Shown: positions 25,671 to 35,870, numbered from the stretch's first letter. The stretch: DNA of 64,000 nt from Ideonella dechloratans (GCF_021049305.1 NZ_CP088081.1:3224001-3288000), one strand, 5' to 3'. Translations and numbers: made by a program. Notes: a model not told the origin generated them from the letters alone.

Positions 25671-26624
25671 ATGAACTTGCGATCGGTGCTCATTCTGGGT
25701 GGCAGCGGCTTTGTCGGCCGCGCCCTGTGCGAAACCCTGGTGGACCGCTGGAAGGCGGGCCCGCGCCTGCGCGTGCCCACCCGCCGGCTCGCCAACGCCC
25801 AGGTGGTGCAACCCCTGCCCCTGGTGGACGTGCTGCAGGCCGATGTGCACGACGACGCCCAGCTCGACCGCCTGCTGGCCGGCTGCGACGCGGTGGTCAA
25901 CCTGGTGGCCATCCTGCATGGCAGCGAGGCCGCCTTCGAGCAGGTGCATGTGGCCCTGCCTCGCCGCCTGGCCGCCGCCTGCCGGCGCCAGGGCGTGCGC
26001 CGCCTCATCCACGTCAGCGCCCTGGGCGCCGACCCGGCCGGCCCCTCGCGCTATCTGCGCAGCAAGGGCCGCGGCGAGGCCGTGCTGCGCGAAGCCGGGC
26101 TGGATCTGACGCTGCTGCGGCCCTCGGTCATCTTCGGCGCCAACGACCGCTTCCTCAACCTCTTCGCCCGCTTGCAGGCCCTGTTCCCGGTCATGCCCCT
26201 GGCCGGGGCGGACGCCCGCTTCCAGCCGGTGTGGGTGAATGATGTGGCCGCGGCCATCGCCGTCTGCCTGGAGCGCCCCAACACCATCGGCCAGATCTAT
26301 GAATGCGCCGGCCCCGAGGTGAAGACGCTGGCCGAGCTGGTGCAGCTGGCCGGCCAGGCCAGCGGTCACCCGCGGCCCATCCTGCCCCTGCCGGCCCCGC
26401 TGGCCACGCTGCAGGCCCTGGCCATGGAACTGGCCCCGGGCGAGACCCTGATGAGCCGGGACAACCTGGCCTCCATGACCGTGCCCAACGTGGCCACCGG
26501 CCAGCACCCCGGCCTGGCGGCCCTGGGCATCACCCCCAGCGCGCTGTTGGCGGTGGTGCCGGGCTACCTGCAGCCCGGCCAGCGCTGCGGCCGGCTGGAC
26601 GCCTGGCGGGCCCGCCACCGCTGA
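25671..26624 (+). CDS. NAD(P)-binding epimerase-like protein (complex I NDUFA9 family)
   Basis: A 317-residue atypical short-chain dehydrogenase: VLILGGSGFVGRALCETLV (dinucleotide-binding loop, residues 7-25), CDAVVNLVAILHG, RLIHVSALGADPAGPSRYLRSKGRGEAVLREAG and LLRPSVIFGANDRFLN. The Tyr/Lys pair is replaced by YLRSK. The family is related to the mitochondrial complex I subunit NDUFA9, but bacterial roles are unclear (quinone or lipid related). It lies 31 bases after slt and 24 before cca, all on the plus strand. Confidence 0.87.
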   Translation: MNLRSVLILGGSGFVGRALCETLVDRWKAGPRLRVPTRRLANAQVVQPLPLVDVLQADVHDDAQLDRLLAGCDAVVNLVAILHGSEAAFEQVHVALPRRLAAACRRQGVRRLIHVSALGADPAGPSRYLRSKGRGEAVLREAGLDLTLLRPSVIFGANDRFLNLFARLQALFPVMPLAGADARFQPVWVNDVAAAIAVCLERPNTIGQIYECAGPEVKTLAELVQLAGQASGHPRPILPLPAPLATLQALAMELAPGETLMSRDNLASMTVPNVATGQHPGLAALGITPSALLAVVPGYLQPGQRCGRLDAWRARHR

Positions 26625-26648
26625 ACCAGGCCTGGAAGCGAGACCCCC

Positions 26649-27869
26649 ATGAAAGCCTATGTCGTCGGTGGTGCGGTGCGCGACGCCCTGCTGCAGCGGC
26701 CGGTGAACGACCGCGACTGGGTGGTGGTGGGTGCCACGCCCGAGGACATGCTGGCCGCCGGCTACACCCCGGTGGGCAAGGACTTCCCGGTCTTCCTGCA
26801 CCCGCAGACGCACGAGGAGTACGCGCTGGCCCGCACCGAGCGCAAGACCGCGCCGGGCTACCACGGCTTCGTCTTCCACGCCGCGCCGGACGTGACGCTG
26901 GAGCAGGATCTGCAGCGCCGTGACCTGACGATCAACGCCATCGCCCGCGCCGAGGACGGCACGCTGATCGACCCCTGCGGCGGCCAGCGCGACCTGGCCG
27001 CCAAGGTGCTGCGCCATGTCAGCGCCGCCTTTGCCGAAGACCCGGTGCGCATCCTGCGCCTGGCCCGCTTCGCCGCCCGCTTCCCCGATTTCTCCGTGGC
27101 GCCCGAGACCCTGGCCCTGATGCGCCAGATGGTCGAGGCCGGCGAGGTCGATGCCCTGGTGCCCGAGCGGGTCTGGCAGGAACTGGCCACCGGCCTGATG
27201 GAGACGCGACCCAGCCGCATGCTGGAAGTGCTGCGTGACTGCGGCGCCCTGGCCCGGCTGCTGCCCGAGGTGGACCGCCTCTGGGGCGTGCCCCAGCGGC
27301 CCGAGTTCCACCCCGAGGTGGACACCGGCGCCCACCTGCTGCTGGTGCTGGACCAGGCCGCGCGCCTGCAAGCCCCGCTGGCCGCCCGCTTTGCCGCCCT
27401 GTGCCACGACCTGGGCAAGGGCACGACCCCGCCCGAGGAATGGCCGCGCCACATCGCCCACGAGGCCCGCAGCGAACGCCTGACCCGCGAGTTGTGCGCC
27501 CGCCTGAAGCCGCCCAGCGAGTGCAGCGAACTGGCCCTGGTGGTGGCGCGCGAGCACACCCACATCCACCAGGCCGCCACCTTCGGCGCCGCCGCGGTCC
27601 TGCGCCTGCTGGAGCGCTGTGATGCCTTCCGCCGGCCCGAGCGCTTCGAGCTGGCCCTGCTGGCGTGCGAGGCCGATGCCCGCGGCCGCCTGGGCCTGGA
27701 ACACGCCGACTACCCCAGCGCGCCCTTGCTGCGCCAGGCCCTGCAGGCCGGGCTGGACGTGGACACCGCCCGCGTGGCGGCCGAGGCCCAGGCCCGCGGC
27801 GCCAAGGGCCCGCAGATCGGCGACGCCATCCACATGGCCCGGGCCAACGCGGTGGCCATGGCCATCTGA
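26649..27869 (+). CDS. cca: CCA tRNA nucleotidyltransferase with HD domain
   Basis: A 406-residue class II CCA-adding enzyme: nucleotidyltransferase motif GGAVRDALL (7-15) with NDRDW supplying the metal-binding Asp21 and Asp23, the neck region [10 protein letters not shown], the [16 protein letters not shown] motif, and a C-terminal HD phosphohydrolase domain ([12 protein letters not shown]). It builds or repairs the tRNA 3' CCA; the HD part gives phosphatase and 2',3'-cyclic phosphodiesterase activity in homologues. It shares the direction of its upstream neighbours and may be co-transcribed. Confidence 0.96.
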   Translation: MKAYVVGGAVRDALLQRPVNDRDWVVVGATPEDMLAAGYTPVGKDFPVFLHPQTHEEYALARTERKTAPGYHGFVFHAAPDVTLEQDLQRRDLTINAIARAEDGTLIDPCGGQRDLAAKVLRHVSAAFAEDPVRILRLARFAARFPDFSVAPETLALMRQMVEAGEVDALVPERVWQELATGLMETRPSRMLEVLRDCGALARLLPEVDRLWGVPQRPEFHPEVDTGAHLLLVLDQAARLQAPLAARFAALCHDLGKGTTPPEEWPRHIAHEARSERLTRELCARLKPPSECSELALVVAREHTHIHQAATFGAAAVLRLLERCDAFRRPERFELALLACEADARGRLGLEHADYPSAPLLRQALQAGLDVDTARVAAEAQARGAKGPQIGDAIHMARANAVAMAI

Positions 27870-27886
27870 GCCGATCCGCCACGGAA

Positions 27887-27904
27887 AGTGCGGAACTCCG
27901 CACT
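27887..27904 (+). terminator. Hairpin after cca, no U-tract
   Basis: AGTGCGGA-AC-TCCGCACT is a perfect eight-base-pair inverted repeat 18 bases past the cca stop. No T-run follows, so confidence as a terminator is low. Confidence 0.35.
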
Positions 27905-27964
27905 CTCCCGTGCGTCCATGTGACACTCGGTCTGCCGGCGCTCGATCCGCCAGGCCTTGCCGCC

Positions 27965-28006
27965 AGACCCCGTCGGCACCACCAGCTGCGCGGGGTCTGT
28001 TGTTTT
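27965..28006 (+). terminator. Hairpin with T-rich tail between cca and the S46 peptidase gene
   Basis: AGACCCCG/CGGGGTCT pairs over an 18-base loop and is followed by GTTGTTTT. It could end cca transcription or act in the leader of the peptidase gene, whose ATG lies 25 bases later. Confidence 0.4.
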
Positions 28007-28030
28007 CCGCCTCACAAAGGACCCTTCCCG

Positions 28031-30127
28031 ATGCCCGTGCCCCGGCACCGCCGCAGCGCCACCGCGCTGCTGGGCGCCACCCTGCTGTGCGCCCTGGCCC
28101 CCCTGGCTGCCTCCGCGATGGAAGGCATGTGGACCCTGGACAACCTGCCCAAGGCCACCCTGGCCCAGAAGTACGGCTTCACACCCGACGACGCCTGGGT
28201 GAACAAGGTGATGCACTCGGCCGCCCGCATGGCCGGCGGCTGCTCCACCTCCTTCGTCTCGGCCGGTGGCCTGGTGCTGACCAACCACCACTGCGTGGAC
28301 AGCTGCCTGGGTGACCTCTCCCGCCCGGGCCAGGACCTGCGCCGACAGGGCTTTCTCGCCCAGCACCCGCAGGAGGAGCGCCAGTGCCCCGGCATGGAGC
28401 TCAACCGGCTGGAGCAGATCACCGACGTGAGCGCCGCCTTCGCCCAGGCCACGGCGGGCAAGACCGGCCAGGCCTACACGGAGGCCGCCAACGCCACCCG
28501 CGCCCGCCTGGAGTCGGCCTGTGTCAACGGCCAGGACGCCACCGTGCGCTGTGACGTGGTGACGCTCTACCAGGGCGGGGCCCGCCACCTTTACCGCTAC
28601 CACCGCTACCAGGACGTGCGACTGGCCTTCGCGCCGGAGGTGTCCATCGGCGCCTTCGGCGGCGACCCGGACAACTTCGACTTCCCGCGCTACGACCTGG
28701 ACATGGGCCTGCTGCGCGTGTACGAGAACGGCCGCCCCGCCGCCACGCCCGAGTTCTTCCCGTTCAACCCGCACGGCCCGGAGGCCGGCGAACTGGTGAT
28801 CACGGCCGGCAACCCCGGCAGCACCCAGCGTCTGCTGACCGTGGCCCAGCTGGAAACCCTGCGCGACGTGGACCTGCCCGGTCGCCTGCTGCGCGAGGCC
28901 GAGCAGCGCGGCCTGCTGAACCAGTACGGCAGCGAAGGCACCGAGCAGAACCGCCTGGCCCAGAAGACCCTGCGCTGGATCGAGAACGGTTTCAAGGTGC
29001 AGTACGGCCAGTTGGAAACCCTGCGTGATGCCGAGGTGATGGCCCGCAAGCGCAGTGAGGAAGCCGCGCTGCGCCAGTTCGCTGCCAGTCGGCCGGAACT
29101 GAAGGACACGCTGGGCGCCTGGGACGACATCGCCCGCGCCACCCGGGTCTACCGCGAGATCCACCCCCACCTGGCCTACACCGAAGGCGCCGAGGGCTAC
29201 TGGACGGACTACTACAGCTGGGCCCGCACGCTGGTGCGCGCGGCAGCCGAACGCAGCAAGCCCAGCGGCGAGCGCCTGCCAGAGTTCGCCGACGCCGCCC
29301 TGCTGGCCACCCAGCGCCATCTGCTCGCGCCCCGGCCGATCGATCCCGCCTTCGAGAAGGTGAAGCTGGCCTGGTCGCTGAGCCAGATGCGCCAGTGGCT
29401 GGGCGCGGACGCCCCCCTGGTGCGCCAGGTGCTGGGACGCAAGTCGCCGCAGACGCTGGCCGCGGAGCTGGTGGACGGCACGACGCTGGGGGACCCGAAG
29501 GTGCGCCAGGCCCTGTGGGACGGCGGCGCGGCGGCCATCGCCGCTTCCCAGGACCCCTTCATCCGCCTGGCCCTGGCCACCGACGGCGAGGCCCGTGCTC
29601 TGCGGGCCCGCCATGAGAACGAGGTCAAGGCGGTGGAGACGCGCGCGGCCGAGCAGATCGCCCGGGTGCGCTTCGCCCGCACCGGCACCTCGGTCTACCC
29701 GGACGCCACCTTCTCGCTGCGCCTGAGCTTCGGCGAGATCCGCGGCTTCAAGAAGAACGGCCAGCCCGTGGCCCCCTTCACCGAGATCGGCGGCACCTTC
29801 GCCCGCGCCACCGGTGAAGACCCGTTCGCCCTGCCCCAGAGCTGGTTGACCGCCCAGCCGGCTCTGAACCCGGCGCAGCGCTTCAACATGGTCAGCACCA
29901 ACGACATCATCGGCGGCAACTCGGGCAGCCCGTTGATCAACCGCCGCGGCGAGCTGGTGGGCCTGATCTTCGACGGCAACCTGGGCTCGCTGGGGGGCGC
30001 CTACTGGTACGACGAGGCCGACAACCGTGCGGTCAGCGTGCATGCCGGCGCCATCCTGGAGACCCTGGACAAGGTCTACCACGCCGACCGGCTGGTGCAG
30101 GAACTGAAGGCCGGCGCCGTCCACTGA
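28031..30127 (+). CDS. S46 family serine peptidase (dipeptidyl-peptidase 7/11-like)
   Basis: A 698-residue secreted peptidase: signal peptide ending near residue 29 (LAASA), then EGMWTLDNLP at 31-40. The chymotrypsin-like triad is visible as His in TNHHC (84-88), Asp in GGDPDNFDFPRYDLD and Ser in IIGGNSGSPLINRRGELVGLIFDGN. S46 enzymes remove dipeptides from the N-terminus of peptides in the periplasm; specificity (hydrophobic versus acidic P1) cannot be settled by eye. ATG at 28031 has AAGGA upstream. Apparently monocistronic. Confidence 0.95.
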   Translation: MPVPRHRRSATALLGATLLCALAPLAASAMEGMWTLDNLPKATLAQKYGFTPDDAWVNKVMHSAARMAGGCSTSFVSAGGLVLTNHHCVDSCLGDLSRPGQDLRRQGFLAQHPQEERQCPGMELNRLEQITDVSAAFAQATAGKTGQAYTEAANATRARLESACVNGQDATVRCDVVTLYQGGARHLYRYHRYQDVRLAFAPEVSIGAFGGDPDNFDFPRYDLDMGLLRVYENGRPAATPEFFPFNPHGPEAGELVITAGNPGSTQRLLTVAQLETLRDVDLPGRLLREAEQRGLLNQYGSEGTEQNRLAQKTLRWIENGFKVQYGQLETLRDAEVMARKRSEEAALRQFAASRPELKDTLGAWDDIARATRVYREIHPHLAYTEGAEGYWTDYYSWARTLVRAAAERSKPSGERLPEFADAALLATQRHLLAPRPIDPAFEKVKLAWSLSQMRQWLGADAPLVRQVLGRKSPQTLAAELVDGTTLGDPKVRQALWDGGAAAIAASQDPFIRLALATDGEARALRARHENEVKAVETRAAEQIARVRFARTGTSVYPDATFSLRLSFGEIRGFKKNGQPVAPFTEIGGTFARATGEDPFALPQSWLTAQPALNPAQRFNMVSTNDIIGGNSGSPLINRRGELVGLIFDGNLGSLGGAYWYDEADNRAVSVHAGAILETLDKVYHADRLVQELKAGAVH

Positions 30128-30182
30128 CGGTGGCCCCGGGGCGGGCGTGCAGAACGCCTGCCCCGCCTTCAGGCCGTGGGCC

Positions 30183-30374
30183 TCAGATCAGCAGCCCGAT
30201 CACGCTGGCGATCAACCCCAGCACCACGCTGCTGGCCAGGGGCAGGAAGAGCTCGCGGCCGAACAGGCGCAGGCGGATGTCGCCCGGCAGACGGCCCAGG
30301 CCGATCTTCTGCAGCCACTCGCCGGCGCGGTTGAAGATCAGCAGGGCGATCAGGAAGACCAGCATCCAGCGCAT
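30183..30374 (-). CDS. DUF2905 small membrane protein
   Basis: A 63-residue protein with two hydrophobic segments (MRWMLVFLIALLIF and LFLPLASSVVLGLIASVIGLLI) joined by the family signature GEWLQKIGLGRLPGDIRLR. Function unknown; the family is widespread as a single small integral membrane protein. It follows the MidA-like gene by 12 bases on the minus strand. Confidence 0.88.
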   Translation of the reverse strand: MRWMLVFLIALLIFNRAGEWLQKIGLGRLPGDIRLRLFGRELFLPLASSVVLGLIASVIGLLI

Positions 30375-30386
30375 CGGGTTCTTCCT

Positions 30387-31502
30387 TCAGAGGCGGTGGG
30401 TGCGGTCACCCTCGGTGAAGCCGATGGGGTCCAGGTCCAGCCCAGGGGCCCCCAGGGCAATCACCTTGAACAGCTCGCCCATCTCGTGCTCGTCCACCAG
30501 CTTGAGCGCCATGGTCTTGGTCTTCAGGTCGGCCCCGGCCATCAGGTCCAGCAGACCGCAGTTGAAGAGGAAGCGCGCCTGACTGGTGTAGCCCAGCACC
30601 TGCAGCCCGGCCTCCTGCGCCGCCAGCGCGATGCCGGTGAAGTTCACATGGGCGGTGATGTCCTTCTCGCCCGGGCGGTCCAGCGGGTCCGGGTCGGCCC
30701 GGTGGGCGGCGTGGCACATCAGCGTGCCCTGGTGGCGCTGCGGGTGGTAGTACTCGGCTTCCGGGAAGCCGTAGTCGATGAAGAAGGCCGCACCGGCCTT
30801 CAGGTGGCCGGCCAGGCTGCGCACGAAGGCCTCGGCCTGGGGGTGGATCTCGGTCACCGTGCCGGGCAGCACCGGGCCGTCGAAGGGGATGGTCAAGTCG
30901 GTGGGCCGGTCGGCAAAGACCAGCCGGCCCTCGTGCCAGACCACCCCGCGCTCCAGCCACTGCGAGCCATCGTCGCTGCGCACCAGCAGCTGCACCGGCA
31001 TGGCGTCCAGCACCTCGTTGCCCAGCACCACGCCGCGCATCTCGGCGGGCCAGGCGTCCAGCCAGCGCACCGTGTCACCGAAGCGGGCCAGGCGCTGGGC
31101 CTGGCGCGCGCGCAGCGTGCCCGACAGGTCCACGATGCTGTAGTGGTCCAGCGCCACGCCGGCAGCGGCCAGGGCGTCGAGCACCTGCTCGGCCAAGGCG
31201 CCGGAGCCGGCACCGAACTCGAAAATGTCACGCGTGCCGCTGGCCTGCAGGGCCTGCGCCACCTGCAGCGCCAGCGCGCGGCCGAACAGCGGCGACAATT
31301 CGGGGGCGGTGACGAAATCGCTGCCGCTCTCGGGCAGCCAGCCGAACTTGCGGCTGGCATTGGCGTAATAGCCCAGGCCCGGTGCGTACAGGGCCTCGGC
31401 CATGTAGCGGTCGAAGGGCAGCCAGCCTCCTTCGGCCTCGATGACCGCACGCAGGCGCGCGGTCAGGGCCGCCGATACACTGTCGGGTTCGCTTGTTGGC
31501 AT
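30387..31502 (-). CDS. MidA/NDUFAF7-like SAM-dependent methyltransferase
   Basis: A 371-residue class I methyltransferase of the DUF185 family: FDRYMAEALYAPGLGYYAN near 32-50, FVTAPELSPLFGRALA, IFEFGAGSGALAEQVL (SAM-binding loop) and GNEVLDAMPVQLLV. The mitochondrial homologue methylates an arginine of a complex I subunit; the bacterial target is unknown. ATG at 31502 is chosen because the ten extra upstream residues lie in the divergent promoter space. It is divergent from the pteridine-reductase-like gene with only 20 bases between starts. Confidence 0.88.
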   Translation of the reverse strand: MPTSEPDSVSAALTARLRAVIEAEGGWLPFDRYMAEALYAPGLGYYANASRKFGWLPESGSDFVTAPELSPLFGRALALQVAQALQASGTRDIFEFGAGSGALAEQVLDALAAAGVALDHYSIVDLSGTLRARQAQRLARFGDTVRWLDAWPAEMRGVVLGNEVLDAMPVQLLVRSDDGSQWLERGVVWHEGRLVFADRPTDLTIPFDGPVLPGTVTEIHPQAEAFVRSLAGHLKAGAAFFIDYGFPEAEYYHPQRHQGTLMCHAAHRADPDPLDRPGEKDITAHVNFTGIALAAQEAGLQVLGYTSQARFLFNCGLLDLMAGADLKTKTMALKLVDEHEMGELFKVIALGAPGLDLDPIGFTEGDRTHRL

Positions 31503-31522
31503 CGCGAGATTGTAGGTTTGGC

Positions 31523-32362
31523 ATGTCGTCATCCCCGTCCACCCCGCCGCATTCCCCTCATTCGCACCGTCCGGTCGCCCTGGTGACCGGCGCGGCGCGG
31601 CGCATCGGCCGCCAGATCGCGCTGGAACTGGCCGCCCACGGCCATGACGTGGCGGTGCACTGCCGCCATTCGCGCGAGGAAGCCGAAGTCACCGCCGCCG
31701 AACTGCGGGCCCTGGGCGCCCGGGCCGCCGTGGTGGTGGCCGATCTGGCCGACGAGGCCGCCTGCCGCGCCCTGCTGCCCCAGGTGCTGGACCACTTCGG
31801 CCGGCTGGACGCGGTGGTCAACAACGCCTCGCTGTTCGAATACGACAGCGCCCTGACCTGCGACAGCCAGCACCTGGCGCGCCACTGGCAGGCCAACACC
31901 GCCGCCCCGATCTGGCTGGCCCAGGCCCTGGCCGCCCATGTGGCCGAACGCGGCGGCCAGGGCTGCGTGGTGAACCTGCTGGACCAGAAGCTCTGGAACC
32001 CGAACCCGGACTACTTCTCCTACACCCTGAGCAAGGCCGCGCTGCGCGAGGCCACCGTGCTGCTGGCCCAGGCCCTGGCGCCACGGGTGCGGGTGGCGGG
32101 TGTGGCGCCGGGCGTCACGCTGCTGTCGGGCCCCATGTCCGCCGAGGAATACGCCAAGGCGCACCGCATGACGCCGCTGGAGCGGTCCTCCACGCCGGAG
32201 GACATCGCCCGCGCGGTGCGCTTCCTGATCGAATCCCCCGCCATCACCGGCACCACGCTGGTCGTGGATGGTGGCCAGCACCTGGCGGCCCAGGGCCGCG
32301 ACGTGCTGTTCCTGGCCCGCCAGGAGCCCACGGCCCCCGCGGCCCCCTCCCCGAAAGAATGA
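31523..32362 (+). CDS. SDR-family pteridine reductase (FolM/PTR1-like)
   Basis: A 279-residue short-chain dehydrogenase: [19 protein letters not shown] is the TGxxRRIG cofactor loop typical of FolM/PTR1, with [11 protein letters not shown], the catalytic YTLSKAAL and [18 protein letters not shown]. It probably reduces dihydromonapterin or dihydrofolate. It overlaps the folB start (ATGA), which strengthens a pteridine role. ATG at 31523 is used. Confidence 0.85.
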   Translation: MSSSPSTPPHSPHSHRPVALVTGAARRIGRQIALELAAHGHDVAVHCRHSREEAEVTAAELRALGARAAVVVADLADEAACRALLPQVLDHFGRLDAVVNNASLFEYDSALTCDSQHLARHWQANTAAPIWLAQALAAHVAERGGQGCVVNLLDQKLWNPNPDYFSYTLSKAALREATVLLAQALAPRVRVAGVAPGVTLLSGPMSAEEYAKAHRMTPLERSSTPEDIARAVRFLIESPAITGTTLVVDGGQHLAAQGRDVLFLARQEPTAPAAPSPKE

Positions 32363-32763
32363 CCATGCACTCCGCCCTCTCCCACCCCAGCCTGCGCGAC
32401 TGCCGCCGGCTCTTCCTGCGCAACTACGAAGTGCGCATCAACATCGGCGTGCACGATTTCGAGAAGCGCGGCGAGCAGCGGGTGCTGATCAACGTGGACC
32501 TCTACATCCCGCTGGCCCAGTCCACCCCCACGCGCGACGCGCTGGAGGAGGTGGTGGACTACGACTTCATGCGCCGCACCATCGCCGAGCGGGTGGCCCA
32601 GGGCCACATCCACCTGCAGGAAACGCTGTGCGACGACGTGCTGGCCCGCATGCTGGCCCACCCCAAGGTGCGCGCCGCCCGGGTCTCCACCGAGAAGCCC
32701 GATGTCTACCCCGATTGCGATGCCGTGGGCTGCGAAGTCTTCGGCCTGAAGGAAGCCGCCTGA
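32359..32763 (+). CDS. folB: Dihydroneopterin aldolase
   Basis: A 134-residue Fol[34 protein letters not shown] carries the pterin-binding and catalytic region, followed by [14 protein letters not shown] with the conserved Asp-Tyr. It splits dihydroneopterin to hydroxymethyl-dihydropterin for folate synthesis. Its start overlaps the reductase stop and its stop overlaps the ttcA ATG (TGATG), so the three genes are translationally coupled. A second ATG at 32365 is possible. Confidence 0.95.
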   Translation: MTMHSALSHPSLRDCRRLFLRNYEVRINIGVHDFEKRGEQRVLINVDLYIPLAQSTPTRDALEEVVDYDFMRRTIAERVAQGHIHLQETLCDDVLARMLAHPKVRAARVSTEKPDVYPDCDAVGCEVFGLKEAA

Positions 32764-33722
32764 TGAACGCCGTGAACGAGACCACCGCCCCCGCGCTGAG
32801 CGAGGCCGAGGCGGCCTCCGCCGAAGAGGCCCGCAAGGCCAAGAAGCACGCCTTCGAGATGAACAAGCTCAGCAAGCGCCTGCACCGCCAGGTGGGCCAG
32901 GCCATCGCCGACTTCAACATGATCGAAGAAGGCGACAAGGTCATGGTGTGCCTGTCGGGTGGCAAGGACAGCTACTCGATGCTGGACATCCTGATGAACC
33001 TGCAGAAGCGCGCCCCGATCCGCTTCGAGCTGGTGGCGGTCAACCTGGACCAGAAGCAGCCGGGTTTCCCGGCCGATGTGCTGCCCAACTACCTCAAGGG
33101 CGTGGGCGTGCCCTTCCACATCGAGACGCAGGACACCTACTCCATCGTCAAGAAGCACATCCCGGAAGGGCAGACCATGTGCAGCCTGTGCTCGCGGCTG
33201 CGCCGGGGCATCCTCTACCGCGTGGCGCGGGAGCTGGGCTGCAACAAGATCGCGCTGGGCCACCACCGCGACGACATGGTGGTGACGCTGCTGATGAACA
33301 TGTTCTTCGGCAGCCGCATGAAGGGCATGCCGCCCAAGCTGGTGAGCGACAACGGTGAGTTCGTCGTCATCCGCCCGCTGGCGTATGTGGCCGAGACCGA
33401 CCTGGAAACCTGGGCCGTGCACCGCGAATTCCCCATCATCCCCTGCAGCCTGTGCGGCAACCAGGAGAACCTGCAGCGCGTGCTGACCAAGAAGATGATC
33501 CGCGAGTGGGACAAGCAGTACCCCGGCCGCATCGACAACATGTTCACCGCGATGGGCAACATCACGCTCTCGCACATGATGGACCGGAACCTCTACCCCT
33601 TCGCCAGCCTCCAACCGACGGGCCGGCCCGATCCGCAGGGCGACAAGGCCTTCGACGAGGACGACGACTGCGGCACGCCGGCCCAGCCCGCGGTCCAGAC
33701 CATCCGGCTGGACAAGCTCTGA
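32763..33722 (+). CDS. ttcA: tRNA 2-thiocytidine biosynthesis protein TtcA
   Basis: A 319-residue PP-loop ATPase: [13 protein letters not shown] near 65-77 and two CxxC pairs ([10 protein letters not shown] and [11 protein letters not shown]) that bind the [4Fe-4S] cluster needed to thiolate C32 of t[23 protein letters not shown] matches the family. It is the last gene of the reductase-folB-ttcA run. Confidence 0.97.
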   Translation: MNAVNETTAPALSEAEAASAEEARKAKKHAFEMNKLSKRLHRQVGQAIADFNMIEEGDKVMVCLSGGKDSYSMLDILMNLQKRAPIRFELVAVNLDQKQPGFPADVLPNYLKGVGVPFHIETQDTYSIVKKHIPEGQTMCSLCSRLRRGILYRVARELGCNKIALGHHRDDMVVTLLMNMFFGSRMKGMPPKLVSDNGEFVVIRPLAYVAETDLETWAVHREFPIIPCSLCGNQENLQRVLTKKMIREWDKQYPGRIDNMFTAMGNITLSHMMDRNLYPFASLQPTGRPDPQGDKAFDEDDDCGTPAQPAVQTIRLDKL

Positions 33723-33767
33723 GCCAGCGTCACAATCGTCCTGTTCCATGAACAGGAGCAACACACG

Positions 33768-34382
33768 ATGCGCGCAATGGATGTCTGCCGCCGGCTCGGC
33801 CGCCCGGCGGTGATGCTGGGCCTGCTGGCCACGCTGGGCCTGGGCGGCTGTGCCGCCTTCAACACGATGAACGTCGAGGTCAGCAGCTTCGGCAGCTGGC
33901 CGGCCGAGCGCCACGTCGGCACCTATGCCTTCGACCGCCTGCCTTCGCAGCAGGCCAAGGGCGAGGAGCAGCAAAACCTTGAGGACATGGCCCGTCCGGC
34001 CCTGGAAGATGCCGGCTTCACCGCTGCGGCCGAAGGCCAGAAGCCCGATGTGCTGGTGCAGATCGGCGCCCGCTGGGACCGCGCCGACCGCTCGCCCTGG
34101 GACGACCCGCTGTGGATGCACCCCTGGGGCCCGCGCTGGCGCATGACGCCCTGGGCCGGCCCGGGTTGGGGCTGGGGCTACTACCAGCCCGAATACACCC
34201 GCGAGGTGGCGGTGCTCATCCGCGACCGCGAGAGCGGGGCCGCGCTTTACGAGTCGCGCGCCAGCACCAATGGCAGCACCACCGGCGGACGCAGCCTGTT
34301 CGAGGCCATGTTCCTGGCCGCGATGAAGGAATTCCCGGCGGTGGACGGCAAGCCGCACGCGGTGAACGTGACCCTGCCCTGA
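33768..34382 (+). CDS. DUF4136 lipoprotein
   Basis: A 204-residue exported protein with lipobox LGGC (LATLGLGGCAAF, Cys near residue 28) and the DUF4136 pattern: NVEVSSFGSWPAERHVGTYAFDRLPSQQ, then PDVLVQIGARWDR and YTREVAVLIRDRESGAALYESRA. A Trp/Gly/Pro-rich insert lies in the middle. Probably an outer-membrane-anchored lipoprotein of unknown role. Confidence 0.85.
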   Translation: MRAMDVCRRLGRPAVMLGLLATLGLGGCAAFNTMNVEVSSFGSWPAERHVGTYAFDRLPSQQAKGEEQQNLEDMARPALEDAGFTAAAEGQKPDVLVQIGARWDRADRSPWDDPLWMHPWGPRWRMTPWAGPGWGWGYYQPEYTREVAVLIRDRESGAALYESRASTNGSTTGGRSLFEAMFLAAMKEFPAVDGKPHAVNVTLP

Positions 34383-34384
34383 AC

Positions 34385-34405
34385 CCGCCGGACCCCGCCC
34401 GGCGG
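34385..34405 (+). terminator. GC hairpin after the DUF4136 gene
   Basis: Perfect seven-base-pair repeat CCGCCGG/CCGGCGG immediately past the stop, followed by TGGGG rather than Ts. Weak candidate. A -10-like GATAAT follows at 34422-34427 and may serve glmU. Confidence 0.35.
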
Positions 34406-34475
34406 TGGGGCCGACAGCGCCGATAATTCCTGCTTCGCCATCCCCGTCGGATGGCCCGGACAAGGAATTCCCTTC

Positions 34476-35870
34476 ATGGCGCTGAATGTCGTCATCATGG
34501 CCGCGGGCAAGGGCACCCGCATGCGCTCGGCCCGGCCCAAGGTGCTGCACACCCTGGCCGGCCAGAGCCTGCTGCAGCATGTGCTGCAGCGCGCCGCGGC
34601 CCTGCAGCCGCAACGCACCCTGGTCATCACCGGCCACGAGGCCGAGCAGGTCGAGCGCCATGTGAGCGCCACGGCCCCCGAGGTGCGCTGCGTGCGCCAG
34701 CAACCCCAGCTGGGCACCGGCCACGCGGTGCTGCAGGCCAGCCCGGCGCTGGATGCGAGCGCCGGCACCACCCTGATCCTCAACGGCGACGTGCCGCTGA
34801 TCGAGCCGGCCACCGCCCAGGCACTGGCCACGGCCTGCGGCGGCGAGCGCCTGGCCCTGCTGACGGTGACGCTGGACGACCCGACGGGCTACGGCCGCAT
34901 CGTGCGCAGTGCCGACGGCACGCAGGTGCAGGCCATCGTCGAGCACAAGGACGCCAGCGAAGCCCAGCGCGCCATCCGCGAGGTCTACACCGGCATGATG
35001 GCCGCCCCCACCGCCGCGCTGCAGCGCTGGGTGGCCGCCCTGAAGAACGACAACGCCCAGCAGGAGTACTACCTGACCGACATCGTCGCGATGGCGGTGG
35101 CCGAGGGCGTGCCGGTGGTGGCGGCCAGCGCGGCCGACGAGACCGAGGTGCTGGGCGTGAACAGCCCGGCCCAGTTGGCCGACCTGGAGCGCCGCCTGCA
35201 GCGCCGCCAGGCCCAGGCCCTGCTGGAGGCCGGCGTGCGCCTGGCCGACCCGGCCCGCTTCGACCAGCGCGGCACGCTGGCCTGCGGGCAGGACGTGGAG
35301 ATCGACGTCAACTGCCTCTTCGAGGGCACGGTGAGCCTGGGCGACGGCGTGCGGGTGGGCGCGAACTGCGTGATCCGCAACGCCACGATCGCCGCCGGCG
35401 CGGTGATCCACCCCTTCACCCACATTGACGGCGACAAGGATGGCGTCACCGTCGGTGAAGGCGCGCTGATCGGCCCCTTCGCCCGCCTGCGCCCCGGCGC
35501 GGTGCTGGGCCGCGAGGTGCACATCGGCAACTTCGTCGAGGTCAAGAACAGCACGCTGGCCAACGGCGCCAAGGCCAACCACCTGGCCTACCTGGGCGAC
35601 GCGACGGTGGGCGAGCGGGTCAATTACGGCGCCGGCAGCATCACCGCCAACTACGACGGCGCCAACAAGCACCGCACCGTGATCGGCGCGGACGTGCATG
35701 TGGGCAGCAACTGCGTGCTGATCGCCCCGGTCACCCTGGGCGAAGGCGGCACCATCGGCGGCGGCTCCACCATCAGCAAGGACACGCCGCCGGGCCAGCT
35801 CACCGTGGCCCGGGCCCGTCAGGTCAGCCTGGGAGGCTGGACCCGGCCGAAGAAGGCCCCGAAGCCCTGA
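34476..35870 (+). CDS. glmU: Bifunctional UDP-GlcNAc pyrophosphorylase / GlcN-1-P acetyltransferase
   Basis: A 464-residue cytosolic enzyme making UDP-GlcNAc for peptidoglycan and LPS. The N-terminal uridyltransferase domain shows VVIMAAGKGTRMRSARPKVLHTLAG (5-29) and LILNGDVPLI. The C-terminal left-handed beta-helix has hexapeptide repeats and the acetyl-CoA site around NYGAGSITANYDGANKHRTVIGADVHVGSN. Its last 47 bases overlap the tail of the convergent DUF2087 gene. Confidence 0.98.
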   Translation: MALNVVIMAAGKGTRMRSARPKVLHTLAGQSLLQHVLQRAAALQPQRTLVITGHEAEQVERHVSATAPEVRCVRQQPQLGTGHAVLQASPALDASAGTTLILNGDVPLIEPATAQALATACGGERLALLTVTLDDPTGYGRIVRSADGTQVQAIVEHKDASEAQRAIREVYTGMMAAPTAALQRWVAALKNDNAQQEYYLTDIVAMAVAEGVPVVAASAADETEVLGVNSPAQLADLERRLQRRQAQALLEAGVRLADPARFDQRGTLACGQDVEIDVNCLFEGTVSLGDGVRVGANCVIRNATIAAGAVIHPFTHIDGDKDGVTVGEGALIGPFARLRPGAVLGREVHIGNFVEVKNSTLANGAKANHLAYLGDATVGERVNYGAGSITANYDGANKHRTVIGADVHVGSNCVLIAPVTLGEGGTIGGGSTISKDTPPGQLTVARARQVSLGGWTRPKKAPKP

